Shown here piece by piece: positions 1 through 9,359 of a DNA stretch of 64,000 nt. How positions within the stretch are numbered: position 1 is the first letter of the stretch; each line of letters opens with the position of its first letter. Under the pieces are notes generated by a model. That model was not told the origin of the DNA and made no database searches. It worked only from the letters and a program-made list of their open reading frames with translations. The position numbers and the translations under genes are program-made. Source of the DNA: Aeromicrobium camelliae (lineage in GTDB: Bacteria > Actinomycetota > Actinomycetes > Propionibacteriales > Nocardioidaceae); contig NZ_RQJX01000018.1 of NCBI RefSeq assembly GCF_003850045.1, positions 1 through 64,000 of the forward strand, in the 5' to 3' direction.

Positions 1-969
1 GCATCCGGGGTATCTGCAGGTGCCGTCTCTGTAGCGGATGGCGTTTTTCAGGTGGTCCGGTGGTGAGTATCCGCGGTAGCTGACGGCGAGGATGTCGTCG
101 TTGTCGTCGACGAGGAGTCGGTACCAGTACGGGTTGCCGCTGGTGGCGAGTGTGCGGAGGACGTTGGCGGGGATGATCCAGTCGCGGTCGGCGCTGATCG
201 CCGGCTGGTCGTCGATTCCTGCCAGTGTCGAGGCAGGAACCATCACGCCGATCGCCATGGCCGGGGTGCGGGCGGGGTCGTTGTCGGGGGCGATGTGGTC
301 GAGTGCCTGCACAAACAGGTCGGCGCGGCGCTGGTGCAGGGTCCGGTCGTCGTCGGTCAGGGACTTCGCTGCGTGGTCGAGACGCTGATCGATTCCCGCG
401 AGCACATACGACGGCAGGTTTTCCGCGTAGAGGCTGCTGGTGCCGTCCTCATCGTGGTGGATCGTCACCGATCGTTCCGCGACGATGTCCTCGTGGCGTT
501 TCTCGACTTCGTCGGGTTCGACGCGGGCGATGAACCGCTTCACCCATCGGCGCAGCTCACCCACCGTATGCGTGGCGGCGTAGGCGACCGATCGTGCGTC
601 GAGCCGCTGGATCGAACGCTTTTTGGTCAACTTCCATGCGCCGTTCGCGATGACTGACACTCGCGCGGCATCGAGGGTTCCTTCCGAGAAGGCTGTCCAC
701 ACATTCGGCAGGTCGTCACGGGCGGTTTCCGCCTCGTGAATCCGACCTGCGGCCTGGTGTTCGGACCAGCCGTTCGCCTGCGCGACGACCGACCGGACGG
801 CGGCCAGTGCGAGGTCCTGCTGCTGCGGCGCCACCTCCCGCTCGATCCGAACGCGTTCAGCGTCGAGGAACTTCAGCATTTCGGCCCAGATCCGGTGCTC
901 GGTTCGGGCACGCTCGACCTGCAGTTCACCCATGAAGGTGAGTCGCTGGTCGCTCGTTTCCCCGATCAT
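1..969 (-). CDS. DUF222/HNH endonuclease-like protein, C-terminus beyond left edge
   Basis: Left-truncated gene of the DUF222/HNH (13E12-repeat) family of actinobacteria; 323 codons are present. The last residues before the edge read RDGTCRYPGC, the beginning of the HNH nuclease module, so the catalytic His-Asn-His part lies outside the window. The rest is the helical DUF222 region, with for example GELRRWVKRF. The frame is bounded by a TAG stop four codons upstream of ATG 969 (979-981), and a short AGGA precedes that ATG; ATG 933 is the alternative. Members are often multicopy and lie beside intergenic repeats, as here. The biological role of the family is not established. Confidence 0.85.
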   Translation of the reverse strand, partial: MIGETSDQRLTFMGELQVERARTEHRIWAEMLKFLDAERVRIEREVAPQQQDLALAAVRSVVAQANGWSEHQAAGRIHEAETARDDLPNVWTAFSEGTLDAARVSVIANGAWKLTKKRSIQRLDARSVAYAATHTVGELRRWVKRFIARVEPDEVEKRHEDIVAERSVTIHHDEDGTSSLYAENLPSYVLAGIDQRLDHAAKSLTDDDRTLHQRRADLFVQALDHIAPDNDPARTPAMAIGVMVPASTLAGIDDQPAISADRDWIIPANVLRTLATSGNPYWYRLLVDDNDDILAVSYRGYSPPDHLKNAIRYRDGTCRYPGC

Positions 970-1418
970 GTTCCTAATCTAGAGAAGGCCGCCGACACTT
1001 TCCGGCCCTTGTGCACATCACCTGATCGGGTGGTCGAGTAGGAGGTCGCTCAGCTCCATGCTCCCTCGTTCCTCGGTCGCTTCTCGACCGCCTACAACCG
1101 GGATCGCCGCTTCTCGACCGCTCATCGCGGGCTTCATAGGTGGTCGAGTAGGCCGGAGCGCTAGCGGAGTGCCGTATCGAGACCACGTTGCGTGAGGTGG
1201 TCTCGCGCCGTGGCGGCTACGCCTTCATTGCCACGGCTCCATGCGGCTCGTTCGTCGCCGCTACTCGACCACCTACAACCGGGATCGCCGGTGCTCGGCG
1301 GTTGGGGGAGCGGCGGTAGACTCGTCCGGTGCGTATTCAGCGAGAGTGAGCGGCCGGCGTCCGAGCGGCGCCGCTGATGTCCCTTCGTGTCTCATTCCTC
1401 ACTCACTGGAGCACCCCC
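970..1418. repeat. Repeat-rich intergenic region with inverted and direct repeats
   Basis: No gene is visible in these 449 bases. They hold a cluster of repeats. AGGTGGTCGAGTAG at 1138-1151 is inverted as CTACTCGACCACCT at 1261-1274. A second TGGTCGAGTAGG copy lies at 1031-1042. A 27-bp direct repeat starting CTCGACC and containing CTACAACCGGGATCGCCG occurs at 1083-1109 and 1264-1290 with one mismatch. A 9-bp stem (1178-1186 with 1197-1205, core GAGACCAC/GTGGTCTC) sits inside. This resembles the ggtggtcgag...gagaccacc intergenic elements common in Nocardioidaceae and Microbacteriaceae (from memory). It may be a non-autonomous mobile element or its remnant. The promoter of the downstream ABC-F gene should lie in the right-hand part. 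Confidence 0.6.
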
Positions 1419-3006
<1,588 letters not shown>

Positions 3007-3020
<14 letters not shown>

Positions 3021-3750
3021 CGGCCTTCTCGCGGCGCTCCTTGAGTTCCGCGCGAAGGAACCAGAAGAACCCGAAGACCGCGAGCCCGGCGAAGAAGTAC
3101 CACTGCCACGAGTAGAACAGGTTGACGCCGATGCCCAGGTCCGGCGGCTCGGCGGGGGAGAGGCCCTCCGTGGGCGGGTCCTGTTCGCGAAGCGCGACGT
3201 AGCCGTCGAGCAGGTCGTACGGAACCGTCTCCGCGACGGCTTCGCTGTGGATGGCGCGGACCTGTCCGTTCTCGGGGGTGATGGCCTGCCCGTCCGCGGT
3301 GCTGTTGGCTCGCAGCCAGCCCGTGACCTCGACGGTGCCCGAGGGGGCGGCCGGGATGTCGTCCGGCTTCTCGGCAGTGTTCCGGGTGCCCCACCAGCCG
3401 CGGTCGACCAGCACGGCCACGCCGGAGTCCAGCACGAGCGGTGTCACGACGTCGACGCCGGGGGAGCTGCCGCGCTGCTGGAACTTGACGAGGACCTCGT
3501 GATCGGGGTCGTAGTGTCCGGTGGCGGTGACCCGCGTCCACTCGGCCTCGGACTCCCAGCTCTCGCCGGGACGCGCAACCTCCTCGACGGGGACGGGGTC
3601 GGCGGCCGCGTGAGCTTCGATGCGGGCGTTGCGTTCCTGACGCTGTTCGTGGCGGTCGTGTTGCCACATGCCGAGGACGACACAGGTGACGGACAAGGCC
3701 ACCACGAAGGCACCGAACCCGAGCCAGCGCCGGGAAAGCAGGAATCCCAC
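3007..3750 (-). CDS. SURF1 family cytochrome oxidase biogenesis protein
   Basis: SURF1-like membrane protein, 247 aa, predicted to help assemble haem-copper cytochrome c oxidase. It has the family layout: a first membrane helix at about residues 7-29, an extracytoplasmic domain with VLVDRGWWGT and VTGWLRA-like motifs, and a second helix at about 215-232 followed by a charged tail. GTG 3750 lies 2 nt after the stop of the upstream DUF3099 gene, so the two are probably co-transcribed. Its 3' end overlaps the convergent ABC-F gene by 14 nt. The family assignment is firm; the role in oxidase assembly is by homology. Confidence 0.92.
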
Positions 3751-3752
3751 CG

Positions 3753-4082
3753 TCAGTCCTCGTCGAGCTCGCGTCGTTCGCGGGACTCCAATTCAGGCCG
3801 GTCGACGCCGAACGGGGACGGGCCGTCGCTGGCCTTGCGGGCAGGCTGGTTCGCGAACACGACCGCGATGTAGGGCAGGAAGATCGCACCGGCGAGCAGG
3901 CCCCATCGCAGCGGACCCGTGGCGACCACGGCACCGATGAAGCAGACGGTGCGGATCGCCATCGAGATCGCATACCGCTTCTCACGAGACCACACGGCCG
4001 AGCTGTGCGACTCACGCGCCGAGGTGATCGAGTAGACCTCGTCGTCGCCGTCGCCGTCGCCGTCGCCCTTGCGCTTGCTCAC
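3753..4082 (-). CDS. DUF3099 domain membrane protein
   Basis: Small actinobacterial membrane protein, 109 aa from GTG 4082. The DUF3099 core VYSITSARESHS is followed by two hydrophobic helices (AIRTVCFIGAVVA and LLAGAIFLPYIAVVFAN) and an acidic/basic C-terminal tail. The N-terminus carries a Gly-Asp repeat encoded by four GTCGCC hexamers on the plus strand (4044-4067), a short in-frame simple repeat. The frame stays open further upstream, but that would run antisense through the dodecin gene. GTG 4082 is preceded by TACAGT with 7 nt between, fitting a leaderless transcript. Function is unknown. It probably forms an operon with the SURF1 gene. Confidence 0.85.
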   Translation of the reverse strand: MSKRKGDGDGDGDDEVYSITSARESHSSAVWSREKRYAISMAIRTVCFIGAVVATGPLRWGLLAGAIFLPYIAVVFANQPARKASDGPSPFGVDRPELESRERRELDED

Positions 4083-4089
4083 ACCGTCC

Positions 4090-4099
4090 ACTGTACGGT
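4090..4099. promoter_or_regulatory. Bidirectional promoter with overlapping -10 elements
   Basis: On the plus strand TACGGT (4094-4099) lies 7 nt before ATG 4107 (dodecin). On the minus strand TACAGT (complement of 4090-4095) lies 7 nt before GTG 4082 (DUF3099). The two hexamers share the TA at 4094-4095. Both genes would be leaderless, with start codons only 24 nt apart. No Shine-Dalgarno sequence fits in either direction. The elements are seen directly; promoter activity is inferred. Confidence 0.55.
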
Positions 4100-4106
4100 T
4101 CTGGCC

Positions 4107-4322
4107 ATGAGCAATCGCACCTACCGTGTCACCGAGATCGTCGGGACGTCGCCCGAGGGCGTCACCGAGGCCGTGCAGAGCGGGATCCGGCGGGCGTCGC
4201 AGACCTTGCGGCACCTCGACTGGTTCGAGGTCACCGGTATCCGCGGCCAGATCGTGGACGATGGCGTCGAGCACTACCAGGTGACGATGAAGATCGGTTT
4301 CCGCCTCGAAGACGACGAGTGA
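4107..4322 (+). CDS. Dodecin family flavin-binding protein
   Basis: A 71-aa dodecin, a small protein that assembles into a dodecameric shell and stores or buffers flavins. The sequence shows the typical order: TYRVTEIVGTSPEG, an amphipathic helix with GIRRASQTLR, then LDWFEVTGIRGQI with the flavin-stacking tryptophan, and the C-terminal strand YQVTMKIGFRLEDDE. Length is standard for the family. It is transcribed divergently from the DUF3099 gene from a shared 24-nt region with no ribosome binding site, so the mRNA is probably leaderless. It converges on serB with a 9-nt gap. Confidence 0.93.
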   Translation: MSNRTYRVTEIVGTSPEGVTEAVQSGIRRASQTLRHLDWFEVTGIRGQIVDDGVEHYQVTMKIGFRLEDDE

Positions 4323-4331
4323 CACCGGCGG

Positions 4332-5549
4332 TCACGCCGGATCGGCCGCGTCGGCGGCCTCGACTTCCTCACGGGTGATGCCCATGAGGAAGACCACCGT
4401 GTCCAGGTAGGGCACGTTGACGGACGTCTGCGCCTGGTCGCGTACGACCGGCTTGGCGTTGAAGGCGATGCCCAGCCCTGCTGCCGCGAGCATGTCCAGA
4501 TCGTTGGCACCGTCGCCGATGGCGACCGTGTTCCGCTCGGCGATGCCCGCCTCCGCGGCGAACCGGCGCAGTGCCGCAGCCTTACCGGCGCGATCGACCA
4601 CGTCACCGACGACCTTCCCGGTGAGGACGCCGTCGCTGATCTCCAGTTCGTTGGCGGCGTAGTAGTCGATGCCGAGGTCGTCGGCGATCCGCTCGATGAT
4701 CTGAGTGAAACCGCCGCTGACGAGGGCGAAGCGATAGCCCAGGCGCTTGAGGGTGCGCACCAGCGTGCGGGCGCCCGGGGTGTAGCTGATCCGCTCGTAC
4801 ACGGCGTCGAGGGCACCGGCCGGTACGCCCTCGAGCCGGGCGACCCGCTCGTGGAGGGACGCGGCGAAGTCGAGTTCGCCGCGCATGGCGCGCTCGGTGA
4901 CCTCGGCGACCTCGTCCGCGCACCCTGCGTGCTCGGCGAGCATCTCGATGACCTCACCTTGAATGAGCGTCGAGTCGACGTCCATGACGACGAGACGCTG
5001 GGCATGGCGGCCGATGCCGTTCTCCTGGACGGCCACGTCGACCCCTTGCTCGTGGCCGACACGCGCGAGGTCGAACTGCAGCGCGTCGGGGTCCGCGCCC
5101 GACACCTCGAGACGGATTGCGGTCACCGGATACCGCGCCATCCGGGTGATGCGGTCGATGTTGCCTCCGAGAGCTTTGATCGCCGCGGTGAGAGCCGACA
5201 TCGCCGCCGGGCGCAACGGGCTCCCGAGAACGATCACCTGGGCGCGCCCGACCCGTCGCGGGCGGTTGTCGCCGACGCCGCGCTCCACCGTGATCTCGAA
5301 GCCGAGCGGCTCGGCGAACCGGCGAAGGTCGTCCTCCAGCGCCGCGCTGTCCTCCGGCTCGCTCAGCAACGTGCTCAGCATGAGCCGGCCCCGCACGACG
5401 AGCTGCTCGACGTCGATGACTTCGACATCGAAGGCCGAGGCTGTGGAGAACAGGCGCGTGGACACACCCGGCTGATCGGGTCCGACCAGCGTCACCAGAA
5501 CCGTGGGAGTGGTCAGGTGCGGCGTGGCGGGAACATGCTCGCTGGTCAT
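4332..5549 (-). CDS. serB: Phosphoserine phosphatase SerB
   Basis: Last step of serine biosynthesis: hydrolysis of O-phosphoserine to serine in the cytoplasm. From ATG 5549 the protein has 405 aa. An N-terminal ACT-like half (TLVGPDQPGVSTRL) resembles the regulatory domains of actinobacterial SerB2. The HAD phosphatase half has the nucleophile motif VMDVDSTL (about residue 190), LVSGGFTQ and the metal-binding GDGANDLDML. ATG 5549 is preferred over GTG 5585 because TACCCT (complement of 5557-5562) ends 7 nt upstream, the leaderless arrangement common in this window. The family call is very secure; the start is moderately so. Confidence 0.95.
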   Translation of the reverse strand: MTSEHVPATPHLTTPTVLVTLVGPDQPGVSTRLFSTASAFDVEVIDVEQLVVRGRLMLSTLLSEPEDSAALEDDLRRFAEPLGFEITVERGVGDNRPRRVGRAQVIVLGSPLRPAAMSALTAAIKALGGNIDRITRMARYPVTAIRLEVSGADPDALQFDLARVGHEQGVDVAVQENGIGRHAQRLVVMDVDSTLIQGEVIEMLAEHAGCADEVAEVTERAMRGELDFAASLHERVARLEGVPAGALDAVYERISYTPGARTLVRTLKRLGYRFALVSGGFTQIIERIADDLGIDYYAANELEISDGVLTGKVVGDVVDRAGKAAALRRFAAEAGIAERNTVAIGDGANDLDMLAAAGLGIAFNAKPVVRDQAQTSVNVPYLDTVVFLMGITREEVEAADAADPA

Positions 5550-5624
5550 CGCTCTGAGGGTAGCGGGAGCGCTCACCTGCGACACGATAGGTTGGCATCA
5601 CCGATCCCGCGATCAGGAGGGTGC

Positions 5625-6425
5625 ATGTCCGCCGTCTTCGACTTGACCGACGTCACGGTCATCCGATCCGGCAAGACGCTGCTCGACTCAATCACATGGT
5701 CCGTGCGGACCGGTGAGCACTGGGTGGTGATCGGACCCAATGGGGCCGGTAAGACCACGCTGCTCCAGATTCTCGGTGCGTCACTGCACCCCACCTCGGG
5801 GCGTGTGGAGATCCTCGAGGAGACGCTCGGGTCCGTCGACGTCTTCGAGCTCCGGACGCGCATCGGCCATACGTCGACGAGCGTCGCCGAGCGGATCCCG
5901 CCTCGTGAGTCCGTGCGCAACGTCGTGCTCTCGGCCGCCTACGCCGTCATCGGCCGCTGGCACGAGGAGTACGACGACGAGGACTTCACCCGGGTGGAGC
6001 AGTTGCTTGCCGAGCTCGGGATCTCGCAGTTGTCGGACCGCACGTTCGGCACCCTGTCCGAGGGTGAGAAGAAGCGGGTCCTCATCGCCCGTGCGCTGAT
6101 GACCGACCCAGAAGCCGTGCTCCTCGACGAGCCGGGTGCCGGCCTCGACCTCGGTGCCCGTGAGGACCTCCTCGCGAGCCTGGACGTGCTCTCCGGCGAC
6201 CCCGACGGCGCTGCGCTCGTGCTCGTCACACACCACGTCGAGGAGATCCCGGCCGGCTTCACGCACGCGCTGGTCCTCGGTGAGGGGCGTGTCGTCGCCC
6301 AGGGCCCCTTGGACGAGGTCCTCACCTCGCAGACGTTGAGCAGGGCCTTCGGACAGCGCCTGGAGGTCACGCAGGATCGAGGACGATTCACGGCGCGACG
6401 TGCACCCGCCGCGCGCCGGGCATGA
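5625..6425 (+). CDS. ABC transporter ATP-binding protein (orphan ATPase)
   Basis: A single ABC ATPase domain of 266 aa with Walker A GPNGAGKTT, a Q-loop region, a degenerate signature LSEGEKKR in place of LSGGQ, and Walker B AVLLDEPGAGLD with the switch histidine in VTHHVEEI. No permease gene adjoins it; the next genes encode NfeD and SPFH membrane proteins, so its partner is unknown. ATG 5625 has a strong AGGAGG four nt upstream. It starts 76 nt from the divergent serB. Similar orphan ATPases are often annotated as iron- or molybdate-type, but substrate cannot be read from sequence. Confidence 0.88.
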   Translation: MSAVFDLTDVTVIRSGKTLLDSITWSVRTGEHWVVIGPNGAGKTTLLQILGASLHPTSGRVEILEETLGSVDVFELRTRIGHTSTSVAERIPPRESVRNVVLSAAYAVIGRWHEEYDDEDFTRVEQLLAELGISQLSDRTFGTLSEGEKKRVLIARALMTDPEAVLLDEPGAGLDLGAREDLLASLDVLSGDPDGAALVLVTHHVEEIPAGFTHALVLGEGRVVAQGPLDEVLTSQTLSRAFGQRLEVTQDRGRFTARRAPAARRA

Positions 6426-6442
6426 GGGTGAGGAACTAACGC

Positions 6443-6895
6443 ATGGACTGGCTCGGTGATGACATCTGGCTCACCTGGATGGCGATCGGCGTCGTGCTGT
6501 CCGTCGTCGAGCTGGCGAGCATGGAGCTCGTCTTCCTGATGTTCGGTGTCGGGGCGTTCGCCGCCGCGGTGGCCGCCGGCGTCGGGGCACCGCTGGTCGT
6601 GTGCCTCGTGGTCTTCGGGGCCGTCTCGGCGGGCATGCTGTCGCTCGCTCGCCCGCCGATCGTGCGCCGCCTGCATGCGGGTCCTTCGCTGCCGTCAGGG
6701 CAGCACGGGCTCGTCGGGCAGATCGGCGTCGTCGATGAGCCGGTGTCGCGCGACGCCGGTCAGATCACTGTGCGCGGTCAGCGTTGGCTCGCGCGCCCGC
6801 TGGACCCGGATGCTCATTTCGAGTCCGGTGACGAAGTCCTGGTGGTGGCGATCGAGGGTGCGATCGCCCGTGTCACCGCCTCCCACGCCTCCTGA
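6443..6895 (+). CDS. NfeD family membrane protein
   Basis: Short-form NfeD protein, 150 aa. The N-terminus holds two or three hydrophobic helices (IWLTWMAIGVVLSVVELA, FLMFGVGAFAAAVAAGV, LVVCLVVFGAVSAGML). The C-terminus is the small soluble OB-fold NfeD domain, with GLVGQIGVV and GDEVLVVAIEGA. NfeD proteins usually pair with SPFH/stomatin proteins, and exactly such a gene follows 11 nt downstream, so the two probably form a membrane-organising complex. GAGGAA precedes ATG 6443. It lies 17 nt after the ABC ATPase gene, suggesting a three-gene operon. Confidence 0.9.
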   Translation: MDWLGDDIWLTWMAIGVVLSVVELASMELVFLMFGVGAFAAAVAAGVGAPLVVCLVVFGAVSAGMLSLARPPIVRRLHAGPSLPSGQHGLVGQIGVVDEPVSRDAGQITVRGQRWLARPLDPDAHFESGDEVLVVAIEGAIARVTASHAS

Positions 6896-6906
6896 AAGGA
6901 ACCACC

Positions 6907-7995
6907 ATGGCATCAGCCTTCGTGATCTTCGTGGGCCTCATCGTCGCGTTGCTCGTCATCGCGGCGTTCATGGCGCTGAAGATCATCCCGCAGAACCACG
7001 CCGGGATCGTCGAGCGTCTCGGCAAGTACCGCGCGACGCTCAACTCCGGGCCGCACCTCATCGTGCCGTTCCTCGACCGGGTGCGGTACCGCGTCGACCA
7101 GCGTGAGCAGGTCGTCTCGTTCCCGCCGCAGGGCGTCATCACCGAGGACAACCTCACGGTCGAGATCGACACCGTCATCTACTTCACGGTCAACGACCCG
7201 GTGTCGGCGACGTACGAGATCGTCAGCTACATCGACGCCATCCACCAGCTGACCATGACGACGGTGCGCAACATCATCGGCGGCATGACGCTGGAGCAGA
7301 CGCTGACGAGCCGCGACCAGATCAACCGGACGCTCGGCGCTGAACTGGACGCCGCGACGACCCGCTGGGGCATCAAGGTCAACCAGGTCGAGCTCAAGAG
7401 CATCGATCCGCCGCCGACGATCATCGACGCGATGGAGAAGCAGATGCGCGCCGATCGCGACAAGCGCGCGGCGATCCTCACCGCTGAGGGTGAGCGTCAG
7501 GCCGCGATCCTCACCGCCGAGGGCCAGAAGCAGTCGGCCATCCTCAAGGCCGAGGGCGAAAAGCAGTCCTCGATCCTCTCGGCCGAGGGTGAGCGTCAGG
7601 CCGCGATCCTGCGGGCGCAGGGTGAGGGCCGCGCGATCGAGACCGTGTTCCAGGCCATCCACAACGGCAACCCGGATCAGAAGCTGCTCTCGTACCAGTA
7701 CCTGCAGACGCTGCCCAAGATCGCCGCCGGTGAGAACGCCTCGACGTGGATCATCCCCGCCGAACTCACGAAGGCGCTCGGCACGCTCGGTGCCGCGGTC
7801 GGCGACATTCCCGTCGACGGCGGCGGCAGCCGTCGTCAGGTCGACCTCGACGAGCAGATCGTCGCGGAGGACACCGACACCGAGGACACCTCCAGCGTGG
7901 TCGAGGAGGCCATCAAGGCCGCTCGTCAGGCTGAGTCGCCGGTCGCGCGTCCCGACGACGAGGGCGAGGCGCCGACCCCGCCCCCGTCCGTCTGA
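6907..7995 (+). CDS. SPFH domain (stomatin/prohibitin-like) protein
   Basis: A 362-aa SPFH/band 7 protein. One N-terminal membrane anchor (FVIFVGLIVALLVIAAFMAL) is followed by the SPFH domain (IIPQNHAGIVERLGKYR to about residue 170). Then comes a helical stretch of near-identical 11-12 residue units such as AAILTAEGERQ, repeated five times (about residues 190-245), which should form an oligomerising coiled coil. The C-terminal 90 residues are Asp/Glu/Pro-rich and probably disordered. Members form large rings in the inner membrane and work with NfeD proteins, whose gene lies just upstream. AAAGGA precedes ATG 6907. Confidence 0.93.
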   Translation: MASAFVIFVGLIVALLVIAAFMALKIIPQNHAGIVERLGKYRATLNSGPHLIVPFLDRVRYRVDQREQVVSFPPQGVITEDNLTVEIDTVIYFTVNDPVSATYEIVSYIDAIHQLTMTTVRNIIGGMTLEQTLTSRDQINRTLGAELDAATTRWGIKVNQVELKSIDPPPTIIDAMEKQMRADRDKRAAILTAEGERQAAILTAEGQKQSAILKAEGEKQSSILSAEGERQAAILRAQGEGRAIETVFQAIHNGNPDQKLLSYQYLQTLPKIAAGENASTWIIPAELTKALGTLGAAVGDIPVDGGGSRRQVDLDEQIVAEDTDTEDTSSVVEEAIKAARQAESPVARPDDEGEAPTPPPSV

Positions 7996-8006
7996 GACGC
8001 GAGAGG

Positions 8007-8534
8007 TCAGTGCTGGTACGTGCCGTGGATGATGGCGCGTCCCAGCGTCGCGAAAGCCAGCTGGAAGCCGACCACGGCCGGCGAGGCTGACGCGTCGACG
8101 CCGAGCTGCTCCCGGTCGACCGCGTGCACCACGAAGAAGTACCGGTGCACCTGGTCGCCCGGGGGCGGGGCGGCTCCCATGAAGTTGAGTCCGCCACCGT
8201 CGTTGCGCACGTGGAAGGCACTGCCCGGCAGGCTCGCGTCCGAGGAACCGGCGCCGGCGGAGAGTTCGGTGACGTCGGCGGGGATGTCGACGGCCACCCA
8301 GTGCCAGAAGCCCGACACCGTCGGAGCATCCGGGTCGAAGCACGTCACGACGAAGGACTTGGTCCCTTCAGGAGCGTTGCTCCACGCGAGATGCGGTGAG
8401 GTGTCGCCGAGCGCGTTGATCTGATCGTCCTTGAGCGGCTGGCCGTCGGTGACGTCGTCGCTGCGGAGGTCGAAGCTCGGCACGGCCGGCAGGAGCGGGT
8501 ACGGGTCCGGGGTCACGGGTCGATCCAGATTCAT
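8007..8534 (-). CDS. YbhB/YbcL family PEBP-like protein
   Basis: A 175-aa phosphatidylethanolamine-binding/Raf-kinase-inhibitor-like protein of the bacterial YbhB/YbcL type. Characteristic segments are HLAWSNAPEGTKSFVVTCFDPDAP, read in two parts, GFWHWVAVDIPADV, GAAPPPGDQVHRYFFVVHAVD and the C-terminal ATLGRAIIHGTYQ. No signal peptide is evident, so it should be cytoplasmic. The bacterial function is uncertain. TAGGCT (complement of 8542-8547) ends 7 nt before ATG 8534, and the same heptamer serves the divergent methyltransferase gene. Family assignment is secure. Confidence 0.93.
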   Translation of the reverse strand: MNLDRPVTPDPYPLLPAVPSFDLRSDDVTDGQPLKDDQINALGDTSPHLAWSNAPEGTKSFVVTCFDPDAPTVSGFWHWVAVDIPADVTELSAGAGSSDASLPGSAFHVRNDGGGLNFMGAAPPPGDQVHRYFFVVHAVDREQLGVDASASPAVVGFQLAFATLGRAIIHGTYQH

Positions 8535-8540
8535 GGTCCG

Positions 8541-8547
8541 TAGCCTA
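8541..8547. promoter_or_regulatory. Symmetric -10 heptamer TAGCCTA serving two divergent genes
   Basis: TAGCCT (8541-8546) lies 6 nt before GTG 8553 on the plus strand, and TAGGCT (complement of 8542-8547) lies 7 nt before ATG 8534 on the minus strand. The two start codons are 18 nt apart, leaving no room for Shine-Dalgarno sequences. This suggests a bidirectional promoter producing two leaderless mRNAs. Activity is inferred from sequence geometry. Confidence 0.6.
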
Positions 8548-8552
8548 GGGCG

Positions 8553-9356
8553 GTGGCCGAGATGATTCGCGTCGACGACCTCCGCGATCCGCGGTTACGC
8601 GACTATGTCGATCTGCGGGACGTGAGCCTGCGCAAACTCCTCGAGACCGAGCGCGGGCTCTACATCGCCGAAGGGGAGAAGGTCGTGCGCCGCGCCGTCA
8701 CGGCCGGCCACCGTCCGCGTTCGTTCCTGCTCGCCCCCCGATGGGCTGAGACCCTGAGCGACGTGCTCGAGAGCAGTGACGCACCGTGCTTCGTCCTCGA
8801 GGAGAAGTCGATCGAGCACGTCACCGGCTTCCACGTGCATCGCGGCGCACTGGCCGCCATGGATCGCCCCGAACCCCGGTCGCCGGAGAGCGTCCTCGAG
8901 CAGGCCCGACGTGTGGTGGTCGCCGAGGATCTGGTCGACCACACGAACATCGGGGCGCTCATGCGCAACGTGGCCGCGCTCGGATTCGACGCCGTGCTGT
9001 TATCGCCCCGCTGCGCCGACCCGCTGTACCGGCGGTCGGTCAAGGTCGCGATGGGTGCGGTGTTCTCGCTTCCGTACGCCCGGATCGAGGACTGGTACGC
9101 GGCACCGGAGCTCCTGCGCGACCACGGCTTCACGAGCTACGCGATGACGCTGGCCGACGACGCCGTGCCGCTGGACGAGGTCCGTCCGGAGCCGGGGGAG
9201 AAGATCGCACTCATCGTCGGCTCTGAGGGCCCCGGCCTGACCGAGCACTGGCAACGCGCCGCCGACCACCGGGTCGTCATCCCGATGGCGGCCGGCATCG
9301 ACTCGCTCAACGTGGCAGCGTCGACCGCCGTGGCCTGCTGGCACTTCCGCCCGTGA
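8553..9356 (+). CDS. SpoU/TrmH family RNA 2'-O-methyltransferase
   Basis: A 267-aa SPOUT-class methyltransferase, predicted to methylate a ribose 2'-OH in rRNA or tRNA with S-adenosylmethionine. The N-terminal substrate-binding part (about 1-105) includes GLYIAEGEKVVRRAV. The C-terminal knot domain shows the three SpoU motifs: NIGALMRNVAALGFD (motif 1, with the catalytic Arg), ALIVGSEGPGLTEHW (motif 2) and IPMAAGIDSLNVAASTAV (motif 3). GTG 8553 is 6 nt after a TAGCCT hexamer and has no ribosome binding site. The target nucleotide cannot be predicted. Confidence 0.93.
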   Translation: MAEMIRVDDLRDPRLRDYVDLRDVSLRKLLETERGLYIAEGEKVVRRAVTAGHRPRSFLLAPRWAETLSDVLESSDAPCFVLEEKSIEHVTGFHVHRGALAAMDRPEPRSPESVLEQARRVVVAEDLVDHTNIGALMRNVAALGFDAVLLSPRCADPLYRRSVKVAMGAVFSLPYARIEDWYAAPELLRDHGFTSYAMTLADDAVPLDEVRPEPGEKIALIVGSEGPGLTEHWQRAADHRVVIPMAAGIDSLNVAASTAVACWHFRP

Positions 9357-9359
9357 GGG

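Noticed and set aside
1377..1418. Upstream ATG for the ABC-F gene
   Set aside because: GTG 1419 has a Shine-Dalgarno site and matches where homology starts; the extra 14 residues look non-coding.
4044..4067. Four GTCGCC hexamers as a phase-variable repeat
   Set aside because: Six-base units keep the reading frame, so copy changes would only alter a Gly-Asp tract in the DUF3099 protein.
7460..7640. Near-identical 33-36 bp units as a CRISPR-like array
   Set aside because: They lie in frame inside the SPFH gene and encode AILTAEGERQ-type coiled-coil repeats; there are no spacers.
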